Below, in pieces: positions 1-12,150 of a DNA stretch of 64,000 nucleotides. Source of the DNA: Toxonevra muliebris (taxonomy: Eukaryota; Arthropoda; Insecta; Diptera; Pallopteridae); NCBI GenBank assembly GCA_963691655.1, contig OY829328.1:79550400-79614399 (forward strand), read 5' to 3'. The translations under genes were made by a program, and so were the position numbers. The notes under the pieces are model-generated. The model ran no database searches and was not told the DNA's origin. It saw only the letters and a program-made list of their open reading frames with translations. Numbering within the stretch: the first letter of the stretch is position 1; every line of letters begins with the position of its first letter.

Positions 1-775
1 GTGTTCGAATTTCAGGTCAAAAGTAAAACTCAAGAGCGCATCATAATTGCGCGCTGTATGTTGTTAAAACTTTAAAAGCGTTTTTCACAAAAAAAAATTT
101 TTTTTGATCGGCCCAGGGGCCTGACAAAATTCTACCCAGCCGATTGGACTGAAATTTGAATCGGTTATTTTACACGCCAATGGCTCACGTAGGTAGTAGA
201 ATTGTTTATTTTTCATCATTATTTTCTATTTTTTATCCCGATTTTCAATAAAAAAGAAAGCGCGATTTTTAAAGTTTTTTATTTTTTTTAGAAGTCTACC
301 ATTTTGTTATTTTTTGATAAAAATTCTAGAATGGCAAGTCTACGATATTCTATTTATATTTTTTGTCTCAGATGACTTCAAGTGCCGCAATCACTCGGAC
401 CAGCCACACACCTTTAGGTGTTCATTTTGGGCGTAAAAAACACTAAAAAAATGTCGTAAAATAAACTCTGAACTAATAAAAAATTCCCGAAAAAAAATCC
501 TTGAAAATTAGGCCGGAACACCAGACTACATCCTTAACCTTATTTCTGTATTGGTGACAATTTAGCATGATTTGGAGTTTGAAAATTTTACAAATATATA
601 ATGCACTATGCCAATATGAAACAAAACGCAATAAAATGTTTACGCAGGGATCGGGTTAACTGATTTGATAAACAAATGCATTGAATGCAGAGAGGCAATA
701 ATAAGATAATACGTCAAATACGAAGTTAAACTTCAAATGTTTGCATTTTTGTTCTCTTCTCTTTGTTGCTGCCGC
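1..775. other. AT-rich non-coding DNA, unrecognised
   Basis: There is no open frame with coding character. Poly-A/T runs dominate. The stretch at about 100-200 is locally less AT-rich and could be an old transposon fragment, but I see no second copy of it in this window. Confidence 0.5.
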
Positions 776-879
776 TGCTTCTCTGCTGACGAGTATGGTG
801 CTTTTATTCAGTCTTCAATCAAAAGAGAAGCCTTTGTAAAAAAATGAGAGCATCTCATCTCTGAGTTGTAAAGACAAAG

Positions 880-1310
880 AGACTAGGTCTTGAAACTGTA
901 AAATTTTGCTAGAAAGAGTGAGTGAGATGAAATGAGTATTCACCCACCCCCCCTTCCCCCTTACCTTACCTATATATTTAACAGTTTGAAGAGAACTATG
1001 GAATACTGCATATTTCAGCGAGAAAAGTGTTAGCGAGTTTTTTTTCGACGAGAGCGAACTCGTTGGCAAATTACAAATCTCGACTAGTTCCACTACTTCG
1101 CATACTCATACATGTTTAATCACACATACATGCCATGAAAAATTGCAATGTATGTGTGGATTTTGTTGTTTTTTTTGACAATTCGCCTAATCTATATGCA
1201 AAATATCACAAAACATCTCTTTAACATTTTCTCTCAAATGTGCAGTTAAGGCGAAATGCTTCGTAACATTTTACAACAACAAATTATTCATTATTCTCAC
1301 ACATCTTCGT
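880..1310 (-). repeat. Dispersed repeat family A, copy 1
   Basis: Read on the minus strand, this matches 38271-39165 and 48451-49285 in the same order of blocks: GAAGATGTGTGAGAATAAT, then GTTACGAAGCATTTCGC, then GCGAATTGTCAAA, then CCACACA..CATTGCAA, then AACGAGTTCGCT..TCTCGTCGAAAAAA, then TTCTCGCTGAA. The shared tail on the plus strand is GTGAGATGAAATGAGTAT near 917-935. No protein is encoded. This is a non-autonomous repeat of unknown class. Confidence 0.75.
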
Positions 1311-1315
1311 TAAAG

Positions 1316-4230
1316 TGAGAAAAATGAATTTTATTTCATTCTCTTCTCTCATTTTTTCCAATTGGGTTATTTTTGTATACTTTTTGATGTACACAACCAG
1401 CGCAACCACTGCCGGTATTGTCTGTGGCCAGGTTTTTTTTTGTTGGCTTTGTCTTATACGAAACAATGCAACCATGTGCACATGTGCAGCTTTTAAAAAA
1501 TATTGAAAAAGAGTGTGTAGTTTTTTTGTTGAGTGTTTGGTTGAATGCTGAAGAGGCGAAATTTTATATAGTTATTGCTTTTGTTTTTTTTTTTTGTTGT
1601 TGTTGTTGTTTTGTTATTGTCGTCTCTATAGTGAAGTTCGATTGAAATCACGTTTTAAATGAAAGTAAAATTACGCTACGAAATTTCGTGTGAGTGCCCG
1701 TTTATTGGAAATTTTTCTGTATGTCTGTGCGTCGTTTGGCTGGCTTGTTTTATCTGCTTCCATTCATGTCTGCATGTCTCGTCGTTGTCTCTTAATTGTG
1801 TATAAAGCAGCAGTGTTTTTCATCCTCATTTTTTTTTTTTTTTTGACGATTTTTGTATTTTGGTTTAGTTTTATTTATTTTTGGGTTCGTGCGATTTTTA
1901 ACCCGAAAACGCTAAAAAAATGCTAGTCTTTTTTTTATATTTTTTTTGGAGAGTTTTTTATTTAGTTTATAATATTTAAATTACATCTAAATAATTTGTT
2001 TGCCATTTTGCTTGCAGCTCTTCTATTAAATTGATTTTAAACATTTTTTCCCCCTTTTCTCAGACTTCATTTTTTTTTTTTAACACTCAACACTTAAGAC
2101 TCAAGTTCTAACCAGTTTCGCTTTTTTTTTAGCAATAATGCTATTGTTTTTATGGTGTTTTTTTTAGCAGACAGACAAGACTGTCATAATTGCGTTACAC
2201 CACATACGAAAGACTCAAGCAGCAAACTTCTTTTTGTAGCCAGTTTATTTGTTTAAAGTTTTGCTTCTTATACATATTCAGCTTTAATGTTTGTTTTAGA
2301 GCAAAATATTACTTAATTTATGGTTTTGTGGTCTCATTTTTGTTTTTTATTTTTTGTCTTTGTTTTTACCAAGTACTTAAGCTATTGTTGTTATTGCTGT
2401 TGCGATTGCAACAAATAAGCATTTCCGTTTTGAACACGTTTTCTGTTTAAGTATGCGTGTGTGCTGTGCTGAATTTTTTTTTTCTACAAATTTTTCTTAA
2501 ACATATTGTCCGAACTGTTTTTCTAAACATTTTTTCTATACATTTTTTCTTTAAATTTTTTCTAAACATTTTTTCTACACATTTTTTCTTTACATTTTTT
2601 CTGCTATGCTATTTTGTTTTTTTTTTTCTGCTCTGCCATCATCGTCGTCATCTACAATTAACCTAAAAGAAATATTTCTGCTTTAATAGTAAGATCAAAA
2701 AAATCACCTAAAAATTGTTACAGGGTCATTTATTGTTGTTATTGCTCATAGTTGCATTTAACTTGAATTTTGATTTTCAAGAATTTTTGCGTTTTTCACA
2801 TCATATTAAAAACTGTGATTTTTTCTATATAATAAAATCAGGCAAAACTAATTTTAATTTATTTCGTATACTTTATTGATTGCCTTCCATCTGCTGCCAT
2901 TTAAGTTTCATCAGCTTTGTTTCTTTTTTTTTTTGTTGCTTCTAAATTTTAACATTTTAATATAAACTAAATTTGCATATGATTTTTATAATATGTGTAA
3001 AAAAGTTGACAGAGTTTTAAATTGATTAATGAGGGTGCATTAATTAATATTTTTTTTTGCTTTTTATAAAAAAAAAAAACTAACAATTTTATAAAATCTG
3101 TTAAAATATTTTTGACAAATTGCTACCACACATACAAAAGACTTAAGCTCGGTAGTTTTTATTTACATATTAAATAAATGCATTTGGCTATGAAATGTCA
3201 ATATTAAAAGTCTATTATTACTAACAAGTTTTTTCATAATTATTAATATTGTTAAAGTGAAACTTTTTTACGCGTGCCAGTTAGCGGTGGAAAGAAATGA
3301 GTAGTAAATCAAAAGAACTGACACGATACAACATGTGTGCACATTCGGTAATACTAGCTGATTTAAAAATTCATCTTTTTGTCCCTTCAAATTTGTTTTT
3401 GATTCAATTGCAGTGGACAAAATGTATGAAATTTTCGTCGGTAAGGGGGGTAGGGGAAGAAAGTAACACTAAACTCTCACTTTTGATCCTTCAGTGCTTA
3501 GTATAAGCTTTTTGTGAACAAACCGCAATATACACTTTTGCAAATGTTGTACAAAAAGACAAAAAAATTTTAATTTTCTGCGCACTTGTTTGCATAACAA
3601 AAATTGAGTATGCTTATTAGCCTTTACAGTTTACCATCCAAACGCACACATGTTGTATCGCCTATATTCGGTTTTACTTACCACATATACATATTTAGTT
3701 TTTTTTTGCACACATACACGTATGCGATCGTTATTGCTCAGTCGGACAGAATGAAAGACCTTTGCAGAGGTGTGAAAATAACGGTCCTTTTCTCACTTCA
3801 TTAAAGCAGTGAGATTTTACTATATCAAGCCGATCAAAATACGAGTCTCTCTTTGTAACTGTTAAATTTACAAATTTTCTCTCTCTCTCTCTCTCTCTGT
3901 GTTGCTTTAATTTTCTTATTATTTTTGTTCAGTTTTTTACTGTAAGCGTCAGGAGCATGTAAGTGCAAACAAATTAATTTTAAGGAAAATTAAAATCAAT
4001 TTAAAACTAAATTAATTTAACTATTAATTATTACAGTAATAAAATTTATAAATTATATGTTTGACTTTTTGTTTGATGTTCGTATTACTGGTACATTGCA
4101 TTCTCCACTGCAATCAACAATTGAGAAGTGTATTGCTTTGTTCAACTCTTTACTGCGTAGGTTAAAAAGAGCAAAAGAGAATGCTGGTCTGCTAGCCAAA
4201 GAGAACTCAGATTTTACCGTATCGTTTCCA
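1316..4230. other. Intronic or intergenic AT-rich DNA
   Basis: T-rich on the plus strand, with poly-T runs. A short degenerate array of ACATTTTTTCT-type units of about 14 bp lies at about 2525-2605. A CT run lies at about 3881-3898. Copies of the dispersed motif CAAAAGACTTAAGC lie near 2206 and 3133. No splice-bounded coding segment was recognised. Confidence 0.6.
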
Positions 4231-4650
4231 TTCTCTTTTTCAGTGTAAAATTCTCAAACATAATTCTGCCTACATCTAGTTCTTCACAATCTACTCCTCA
4301 AAGCGAATTCGTCGGCCTGCGCTCTCTTTTCTTTTTTTCATATGAAGTTTTTCGCTCTCTCTTAAACTGAGAACCTCTCATTTTCTGTTGCCTCTGCTGT
4401 TTCTGTTGGGTCTGATGGCCTTTCATCGCTTCTGATTATGTTTTGTAAGCACTCTCTTTTTCAGTGTAAAATTCTCATTCTGCCTATTCAACTTCTTTAC
4501 AACTACTCCGAAAGGCGAATTCGTTGACCGAGTACCGCACTCTCTCCATTTTTTTTATACCAAGTTTTTCGCTCTCTATTAAACTGAGAGCCTCTCATTT
4601 TCTGTTACGTCTGCTGTTTCTCTCATCGCTTCTGGTTACGTTTTCTGTGG
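4231..4650 (+). repeat. Tandem duplication, period 221 bp
   Basis: Two successive copies (4231-4451 and 4452-4650) share CAGTGTAAAATTCTC, GCGAATTCGT, TTTTTCGCTCTCT.TTAAACTGAGA, CCTCTCATTTTCTGTT and CATCGCTTCTG in order. The spacing of CAGTGTAAAA (4241 and 4462) gives the period. The GCGAATTC..CTCTCTT block relates it to the elements at 28842-29100 and 47012-47265. Confidence 0.75.
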
Positions 4651-5085
4651 GCACATTTCTCACTGGTTTTGAACATTTACCTAGTGTTTTATAGCTAAAT
4701 ATAAAGTAAAGTGATTTGGTGTTGATAAAAAACTTAAGAGCATTTTTCAAAGAAAAATAAAAGATTTAGGAAACAGCTGCAGAACTTCGACTACTGCCTA
4801 AAATATGTAATTTCCTTTTGCTGAGCATTTCTTGATTGAGATTGAATTTTATTTCCGCATATTGGCTCTGAATCTCCTTTGGCTGCTCTCTGCGAATATT
4901 TCTTCCTGTGAGAATATTCCTCACAATTTATTAAATTCTTATCACAGTATGATAATATGTTTTACTGCTGATCAAAAGCAGTGACAAAAGAACCGCAAAC
5001 AATTTACAACACAAGTTCACCAATGTTTTAACTTGAAGAAAACGAAATGTGTCATGTGACATACTATATATATATTGTTTTTCTT
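4651..5085. other. AT-rich DNA, nothing recognised
   Basis: No coding stretch, no repeat shared with the rest of the window was recognised, and no structured element was seen. Confidence 0.45.
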
Positions 5086-5089
5086 TTTA

Positions 5090-6280
5090 TTTTAAAGCCA
5101 ATCCTGGATAGATTTAGATTAGAAGAAAATTCCCTTTGAATTATCTTAAAAAGTTTGAATTCTTGCATACATATAATTAAAAATTGTATTTAAAATTTCG
5201 AGGAATGATACAAATAGCTTATGACAATATGAAATTTTTTTCAATTGTTCCGCATTTTGTTGTTGCTGCTCTTGAGTTGACTCTTCCGAAATTCTTTTAG
5301 TTCCCTTTGAATATGTATTAGAGTATTATAGAGTACATGAACCGACACTCAGAGAGCCGACATCATGATCGGACTTTTTCATATGAATAAATTTTTTATA
5401 AAGGAATCAAGTTCATGCAATACTAACAGAGACTTCGGCTCTCTCAATCTCATCCCAAATTAACGATTAATAAACTTTAGAAGAATTTACTGATATTATC
5501 AGTTGTGTTGTTTTTGCAAGAATTTTTTTTAGTACAAATACATAAATAGTGATGAGAGAGAGAGAGAGAAAGAGAGAATGCTGTTAATGTGGCTCTTGCA
5601 AGAGTTTTTTATATTAATAAATACTTGTATGAGGCTCGGACCTATTCAAAACAAACAGCGGCTTCGGCTCTCTCAATAAATATTATCTCAAATTAGCGAG
5701 TGATAGATTTCAAAAGGATTTACTGTTATTGTTAGTCGTGTTTTTTTTTGTAAGAACTTTTAGTGCAATTACATACATAAATATGAGAGAGGGAGAGTGC
5801 TATTCGTGTTGTTCTTTCAGGAGTTGTTTATATAAATAAATTTGTTGTATGCAGTTCGGGTCTATGAAATACAAGCAGAGGCTTTGGCTCTCTCAATCTC
5901 AACCTCATGTCACAATACCGATTGATTGACATTTTAGAAGAATTCACAGATATTTTTAGTCGTGTTGTTTTTGCAAAAACTTCTTTTAGTGCAAATACAT
6001 ACAAATGAGAGAGAGAGAGAGTGTGTTACTAGTATTATTCTTGCAAAAGTATTTGATATGTATAAATTTTTTGTATACAGTTCGGGACGGTGAAATGCAA
6101 GCAGAGGCGTCGGCTCTCTTAATCTCATCTTAAATTAGCGAGTGATTGACTTTAGAGAAATTCACAGTTATTGTTAGTTTTGTTGTTTTTGCAAAAAATT
6201 CTTGTAATGCAAATATATACATAAATATGAGAGAGAGAATGCTGCTCAGGTTGTTCTTGCAAGTGTTGACCTTGTTTGTA
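5090..6280 (+). mobile_element. Family H element with tandem units of ~213-220 bp
   Basis: A left flank at 5090-5340 is shared with 10365-10650. It includes CGCATTTTGTTGTTGCTGCT and a GAGTTGACTCTT border. It is followed by about four tandem units. Each unit contains TTGCAAGAGT, TTGTATGCAGTTCGG, AAGCAGAGGCGTCGGCTCTC, AATTAGCGAGTGATTGA, GTTGTTTTTGCAA, CTTTTAGTGCAAATACATA and a GAGAGA tract. CTTGCAAG-type landmarks at about 5594, 5813, 6040 and 6255 give spacings of about 215-227 bp. The block ends with TTGACCTTGTTTGTATACTCGC. No protein is encoded. The structure fits a non-autonomous transposon carrying a central minisatellite; the class is inferred only weakly. Confidence 0.75.
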
Positions 6281-8570
6281 TACTCGCTGTTTTGTTTGCT
6301 AATTTTGTTTCTGCAAATCTACCTGCCTAGCTATAATAGCAACAACATAAGGATAACCACTAAAAAAATACCTGGTGCCCTACTCTTGGGTGCGACCTAC
6401 TACTTTAAGTTTATTCAAAACAAAATATAAATGTATAGTAATAAACATTTATTTAGCTCTTTTTTTTGGAACAAACAATTAAAAAGTCATCAAAGAAACC
6501 CATAAGAAATTAAATCAATGAAATTAATTTATTCACTCCAAAAAAATCATCAAAGCGTTGTCATTGTTTTTAATTAATGAGTTCAAATTTTAAAATGAAA
6601 TTTTTGTTTTTTTATTAATGCCAGTTTAATTCTAAGGTAAACTAGACCATTTTTATGGTGTTAAATTAGGCAAGCAATCAAGAGATCACGCAAAACAAAA
6701 AAAAAAAAAAAAAAAATCAACAGCAAATCAATAAGCATAAATGTCAAATTTAGTGCCAACAACAAAGTAAACAAATTCAAGTAAAAAACAAATAAAAAAA
6801 AAAATTTACAAAAATACATCAAAAAAACTAAGATAAGATAATAAAAAATGCTTTTTTTTGAAGACTTAGTTAAAAGTAAAACGCAGCATTGCAAAGTTAT
6901 TATAAAATTGATGAAATAGCAATACCAACAGTAATAACAACAACAATTACAAAAACAGCAACAACTTTAAACCCTGCAACCACAAGGCAAACAACATTTT
7001 GCAGTCGTCAGACTGAGACTCTAGTATCAACAATTTTTTTTTTTTTTTGTAAAGTTGTTGTTGCTTTAGCTTGCATTTTCTTTTAAACTTTTGTTTTAAG
7101 TTTGGTTTGTTTTTTTTTTATTATTTTTTTTTGCTTTTTTAGTTTTTGACGTATTTTAACCGTTTAAATGTTGTTGCTATTGCAGTTATCTTTTAGTTAT
7201 TCATTTTTTTTTTTTTTGTTGCTGTTGTTGTTTTTAGTTATTGTGGTTGCTGTTGATATAATCATATATGAATGTTTTATTTTTTTAAGTGTTTCTCAAT
7301 CAATGCGAACACTGAGTTGAAAAAGTAACAGCGTCATCATGGGTAATCTCTTCTGCTCTTTCTTCATTTACTTCTGTTTTTTTTTTTCATTTTCATTTTC
7401 TTTCGCATTTTTCCTTTATTTCTTTTTCATTTAATTCTGCGCAGTTTTTCTTCACCTTCTTCTTCTTTTTCTTCTTCTTCTTCATTGCTGTGCTTAATAA
7501 CGGCCATTGCTGTTGCTGCTGGCTAAGTTGTTTTCTGGCTGGTTTCTGGTCTTTGTGTGAAAATATTTTCATTTAAAGTTCATCTGCAACTTTATGCACA
7601 ATTTAATGCATTTTATAAATAATTTTTTTTTTTTGTAACAAATTAAAAAATTATTATTAATAATTTTTTTTTAAAAAACATTTTTATCATAATTTCCATG
7701 TTTTGTTTTTTTTTTTTAATGCTCGTGTTGACCCCACCCTGTGCTTGTGCTCACTCATTATAGCCTCTTCACATATGTTTTTTTTTTGTTTTGTTTTGTT
7801 TTTGTTGTTATTAACCTTAAGAAGGGCTTAATTATTCATTGCTTTAATGGATTACACTTAAACAATTTCAAATTCAATGCATTTAAATCGATTAACCTTG
7901 ACCTTATTGTTATCAATAACTTCAATTACAAACAAAACAATTGAATATCCAATTAACACGTTTCAAGTGTTTTTTCACATTTTTTTTCACATTTTTTTGT
8001 TTTTTAGTTATTTTTGGTTCATTATTGTTACAACAATACGCAGTCTGCTTGTCTGTCTGTATTTTCTAACAATTTAAATAAATACCTACAACATTCTTCA
8101 ATGCTCACACACAATGAACAATTAAGACAATGATAATTTTTTTAATTTTTTCGATATTTGTCAAATGAAACAATGAAAAATACTGAGATTTAAAAAAAAA
8201 AACAATTAAATTGAAAAAGAAACTGAAAATCCAAAAACAATTAGACAGAATATTAAGTTAGAGCAAGGCTGAAAATAAAATGCATGAATAGTAAAATACT
8301 CAACACACCTTTGGTTCCGTTTTTTTTTAGATGTTAGATGAGTGGGCGAGTTTATTGTCCGCACTTTTTAGTACTTGCATTTAATATCATATTTGTTAGG
8401 TCAACTAACTAACTCACTAATCCAAGTCTATCCATTTTTTTTTTTTGGCCACGGAATGCTATTGGTTAATGAATACTTCCGTATCAAATGGCTGATAACT
8501 TACCCAAGAAAGATACCGTACCACCAAGAAAATTCAAATTATATGTGGGATCCCATCCAAATTCATTCAC
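6281..8570. other. AT-rich DNA with simple repeats
   Basis: Poly-A at about 6693-6714, CAA/ACA-rich sequence at 6900-6990, TTG/CTG runs at about 7195-7255, a CTT run at about 7455-7490, and many poly-T tracts. Open frames here are low complexity. No exon was recognised. Confidence 0.55.
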
Positions 8571-8579
8571 ATTTTAGAA

Positions 8580-8800
8580 GCGAAACTTTTTTAGTGCGAC
8601 TGTGAATTGAAAATGTTTTCATACGAAGTTAATAAGAAACGACGTTATGTAGTTGTTAGTGTTTAGCGAACGAGAGCATATAGAGATCGGCTACATACAA
8701 GCAAGCAGAGAGTTGACATCTGTCGTCGCCATTTTATCTCAAGTGCTTTAGTGAGAGAACTTTCCACTTATGTGTTATATACCTGTACTACTTTGTATTT
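8580..8800 (-). repeat. Dispersed repeat family D copy
   Basis: The minus strand matches 22637-22850 and 39655-39820. Shared blocks seen on the plus strand are AATAAGAAACGACGTTATGT, GTTAGTGTTTAGCGAACG, GATCGGCTACATAC, AAGCAGAGAGT and TTTAGTGAGAGAACTTTCCA. It is non-coding. Confidence 0.7.
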
Positions 8801-8819
8801 GTGCATATAAATGCAGAGA

Positions 8820-9060
8820 GCATGGTGAAATCATGTAGAAGGTGATAGCAAGATTACAACAATTTCATCTTGGCAAAAACAACACGTCTTTGTTGTTGCG
8901 TCAGATATCATAAAAATAATCACAAAATAATAACAACACATTTTTGTTGTTGCGACCATAATGGCGGCGTGAAGAGAATGTAAAAATGGAGAGCAAACGT
9001 AAACAAATAATGAAAAGTAAACAATGATTTTGACAGCCTATGATATTGACCACGAAAGAA
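8820..9060 (+). repeat. Dispersed repeat family B copy
   Basis: Closely resembles 63450-63694: GGTGAAAT.ATGTA.AAGGTGAT, AAGATTACAACAATTTCA, TTTGTTGTTGCG, CATAATGGCG, GAGAATGT.AAAATGGAG and GACAGCCT occur in the same order. It serves as a paralogous uninterrupted copy for the hAT-type insertion at 63695. Confidence 0.75.
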
Positions 9061-9927
9061 GAAGAAAAATGAGTTCCTGGTAACTTCACCTGACATAAAT
9101 TCACCTTGGCAGAGAGTATCAATAGAATAAAACAACACAAAATAGAAAGAGCATAAGTGTAGAGAGTATTAACAGAAAAAAAACAACACAAAAGAGAAAA
9201 AAGAAGAAGACTGCGGAAACTTGACAAAAAGCATTAAGAAAATAATATGAAAAAAACTCTGTGTGTGGCATTAAACATGGCGAAAATGAATAACAGACTA
9301 ACGTAAAAACGTTTCACTTCTTTAATGTGTAAAGGCTGCCCGTTTTAGTGTTTCTGTAGCATTGCATTTCTACTAAATCTCAGTACTGCACTGTAAATGG
9401 TTCTAGAGATCTATTCAAAAAACCATTAGGCTGTCAATAATCTTGTCAAAATAAAATTTTCAGTACTCTGACAGGTTTTAAGCCCTTTAAATCTACCAGA
9501 TTTATTAATAAACTTGAACAGAACCTGCAGAGTGAAAGAGCTAAAGTGTTCGTCTCTCAACACTCTAGTTCTGATTCAAAAGAAAGCAGAACAGACACTA
9601 AGAAAGAGGTCAGTCGTCTCTTCTTTCGAATCACAGGGAGCACAAAATGAATTAACCTGTTTATAATCCTACTAACTGCTATAGTTCTATGGTTAAGTGA
9701 TAACAGATAATGTGATGGCAGGCAATATGATATTTGTCTGCTTACATCCTTTAAGTTCCTCCCACTCACGATACTAATCGACCCACTTGATGGCTGTAAA
9801 CGACAAAGAGAGTACGGGTTCTCGGTCCAAGAAACGCTATCACAAGTAAGGTCAATTGCAATTGATGATTGCGAAAATTTCTGCTGGAAAAACAGAAGCA
9901 AGCAGCCCAAGAGAACTTGTATATTAA
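9061..9927. other. Less AT-rich stretch with possible decayed coding sequence
   Basis: Between 9711 and about 9940 the plus strand is open for about 75 codons without a start and reads as mixed-composition peptide containing QVRSIAIDDCENFCW. The opposite strand is open for 117 codons (9557-9910). Neither resembles a family I can name. It could be transposon remnant or chance. Confidence 0.3.
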
Positions 9928-9931
9928 AATT

Positions 9932-10169
9932 CTGTGGTCAAAAGCAATAAACGCTTAAGTTGACTTAAGACAGAATTGAGTTATAAATGCTATCGTGTTC
10001 TTCTTACTCCAATGCATATGCGCGTGACATTTTATGTGTTTTAAAACAAAAGTTATAAAAAAAAATCGTATTCGCTTACATAGAGTGGCAACCAATTAAC
10101 ATTAACTTCAAACCGTGTTTACTCGAGGTGAGTTTTTCAGACTTAAGCGTTTACTGCTTTTGATCACAG
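9932..10169 (+). mobile_element. MITE family I, copy 1 (238 bp, 4-bp TSD)
   Basis: Terminal inverted repeats of nearly 30 bp begin CTGTGGTCAAAAGC..AAACGCTTAAG on the left. The right end, reverse-complemented, reads CTGTGATCAAAAGC..AAACGCTTAAG. The flanking 4-bp direct repeat AATT is at 9928-9931 and 10170-10173. A second copy at 17998-18232 has its own AAAT duplication, which confirms the boundaries. It is non-coding and its superfamily is not assigned. Confidence 0.88.
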
Positions 10170-10364
10170 AATTAGTTAAAAGAAAGAAATAAAACTAATT
10201 TCTTGATGAAATAGAATGATGATGATATTTTTGCTGACTTTACATCAATAATTTAGATTTTCTGCAAATTTTTTCATATCAATCGTATTAAAATAAAAAC
10301 TCAATGTGCCAAGGGGAACATGGTAAAAGGGAAAATATGTATTTACTCCTCATTACAGAATAAT

Positions 10365-11215
10365 GGAGGCAGTCCTGTATAAATTTAGAATAGAAAAAAA
10401 ATCCTTTGAATTATTTCTCATTAAAAACAAAATATACTAAATTTGAATTCGTAGGTACATTTGAAAAAATAAAAATTGGCTTATGATAGCTAAAATATAA
10501 AATAAATAAATTTGATTAAATTTTCTGTAGATGACTGCTAAATACCGCAACTATTGTTGTTCCGCATTTTGTTGTTGCTTCTCTCGGGTTGACTCTTACA
10601 AAATTATTTTAGTTCCTTTTAAATATGAAAGAAACCGAGTATTATAAAGTTCACGAACAGACACTGAGAGAGCCGACATCGTGATCTGATTTTTTTTTTG
10701 TATGCAATTCGGTCCCATGCAATACTAGCAGAGGCGTCGGTTTTCTCAATATCATCTCAAATTAACGAGTGATTGACTTCAGAGGAGTTTACTCGTCATT
10801 GCAGAATAATGGAGGTAGCCCGCATCCCGGAGGGAAACTAAACTTAACTGTCAAACTATGAAGTGAGAGCGCTGAGCGTAATGGTTTTTATATGAGTTGA
10901 AATAGTGAAACACACACACACACACACACACGTTTCAGGAATCACACACATATGCTATGCACACAGTATGATTTTTGATTTGAGAGTAGAGTGCAGTATG
11001 AAAATGAGAGCGACATGTTGGATGCGGCTATGTCTATTATTTTGCTATAGTTATTACATAATGTTAGTCATTTTGTTTTTGTAATAATTTCTTTTAGTGC
11101 AAATACATACATACATACATACATAAATATGAGAGAGAAATTGAGAGGGCGCTGCTCGTTCTGTTCTTGCAAGAGAAAACTTTGTTTGTTTACTCGCTCT
11201 TTTGTGTATTGCATA
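10365..11215 (+). mobile_element. Family H element, second block (interrupted)
   Basis: The left flank (10365-10650) is shared with 5090-5340, including CGCATTTTGTTGTTGCTTCT and GGTTGACTCTTAC. One unit follows at 10680-10795. Unrelated sequence with an 11-dinucleotide CA run then intervenes. The right-end unit resumes at about 11055 and ends CTTGCAAGAGAAAACTTTGT then TTTACTCGCTC. The interruption suggests insertion into, or deletion within, the array. Confidence 0.7.
10908..10932 (+). repeat. CA microsatellite
   Basis: Uninterrupted CA dinucleotides inside the interrupted family H block. Confidence 0.95.
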
Positions 11216-11272
11216 TATAGCACATGCAAACGTAAAATTCTGCTGTTTCATTTATTTCATTCCCCACTACTC

Positions 11273-11363
11273 AATGCATTTGCCAACATGTTGACAATTT
11301 CATATAGGGAATTCTCTCTTTCTCTCTCTTTGACATAAAATATGACATAGTGAAAACGAGGCA
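11273..11363 (-). mobile_element. Harbinger-like MITE (family J), truncated
   Basis: Retains one terminus, GACATAGTGAAAACGAGGCA, and the adjoining TTTGCCAACATGTTG / AATTCTCTCTTTCTCTCTCT body. The other terminus is missing. Confidence 0.75.
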
Positions 11364-11364
11364 A

Positions 11365-12150
11365 TAGCTTTTACAAAAATTTTACTTTAATAATTATGAA
11401 ATAACTTAGAAGAGTACAGCGAATCGACAACTAAATTTCCCTCTCTCACAAACTGATATACTGAAATTAACAAGTTTTATATTTTTCTGAATTTCCAAAG
11501 GATTAAAACATATTTTTAAAACTAGAAAGTGATCGTTACAAGTGAAATTTTTATATAAAATATTGCATAACTTAATTAAACAAACCAACAAGTAAATGTT
11601 TATATGCATTTGTCATATTTTATTTGGTATTTTAATTAATAGTTATGCAAGTAAAACTTTAAGCTTTTTTGTGGTTTTTGTTTTTTATATTAACTGGCTT
11701 TATAACGCAAGTATTTAAATTTAACAATATATTTGTTAATTAATTATATACTAATTAAATTTTGATGATTAAACAAACAAACTTGTATACTATGCAATAT
11801 ACAAATATATGTATAATGGTTTTGATTAGTTGAAAACATAAAAACCTTGAAATATGCAAAAAAAAAAAAATAAAAAAAATTGTTTTAGCTCAGGGTGCGC
11901 GCATACCACAAGTTTGTTACCTAAGTCTTTTGTTATTACGGTAACGATAGAAATTCTTCTGGTAGTAGAATTTTTTAAATTCTTGTGCTATAATTCTTTG
12001 AATTTCATCAATGAAAAAAGACACAGAAAAAATCTAAAAATTCTAAATAATGAAAATAAAGTTTTATTGAGTGCTATTATTTTTAGTATATAAATTTATA
12101 AATTCTTTAAACTTTTATTAATTTATGGCATCAACTTTTCTGCTTTACAG
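11365..12150 (+). other. AT-rich DNA leading to a splice acceptor
   Basis: No coding segment. A copy of the dispersed motif (GTTTGTTACCTAAGTCTTTT) is at about 11910-11933. The stretch ends in a pyrimidine-rich tract and AG at 12149-12150, the acceptor of the exon that follows. Confidence 0.6.

Noticed and set aside
9557..9910. 117-codon minus-strand frame as a gene
   Set aside because: No domain recognised; the opposite strand is equally open in part; better treated as an unassigned stretch.
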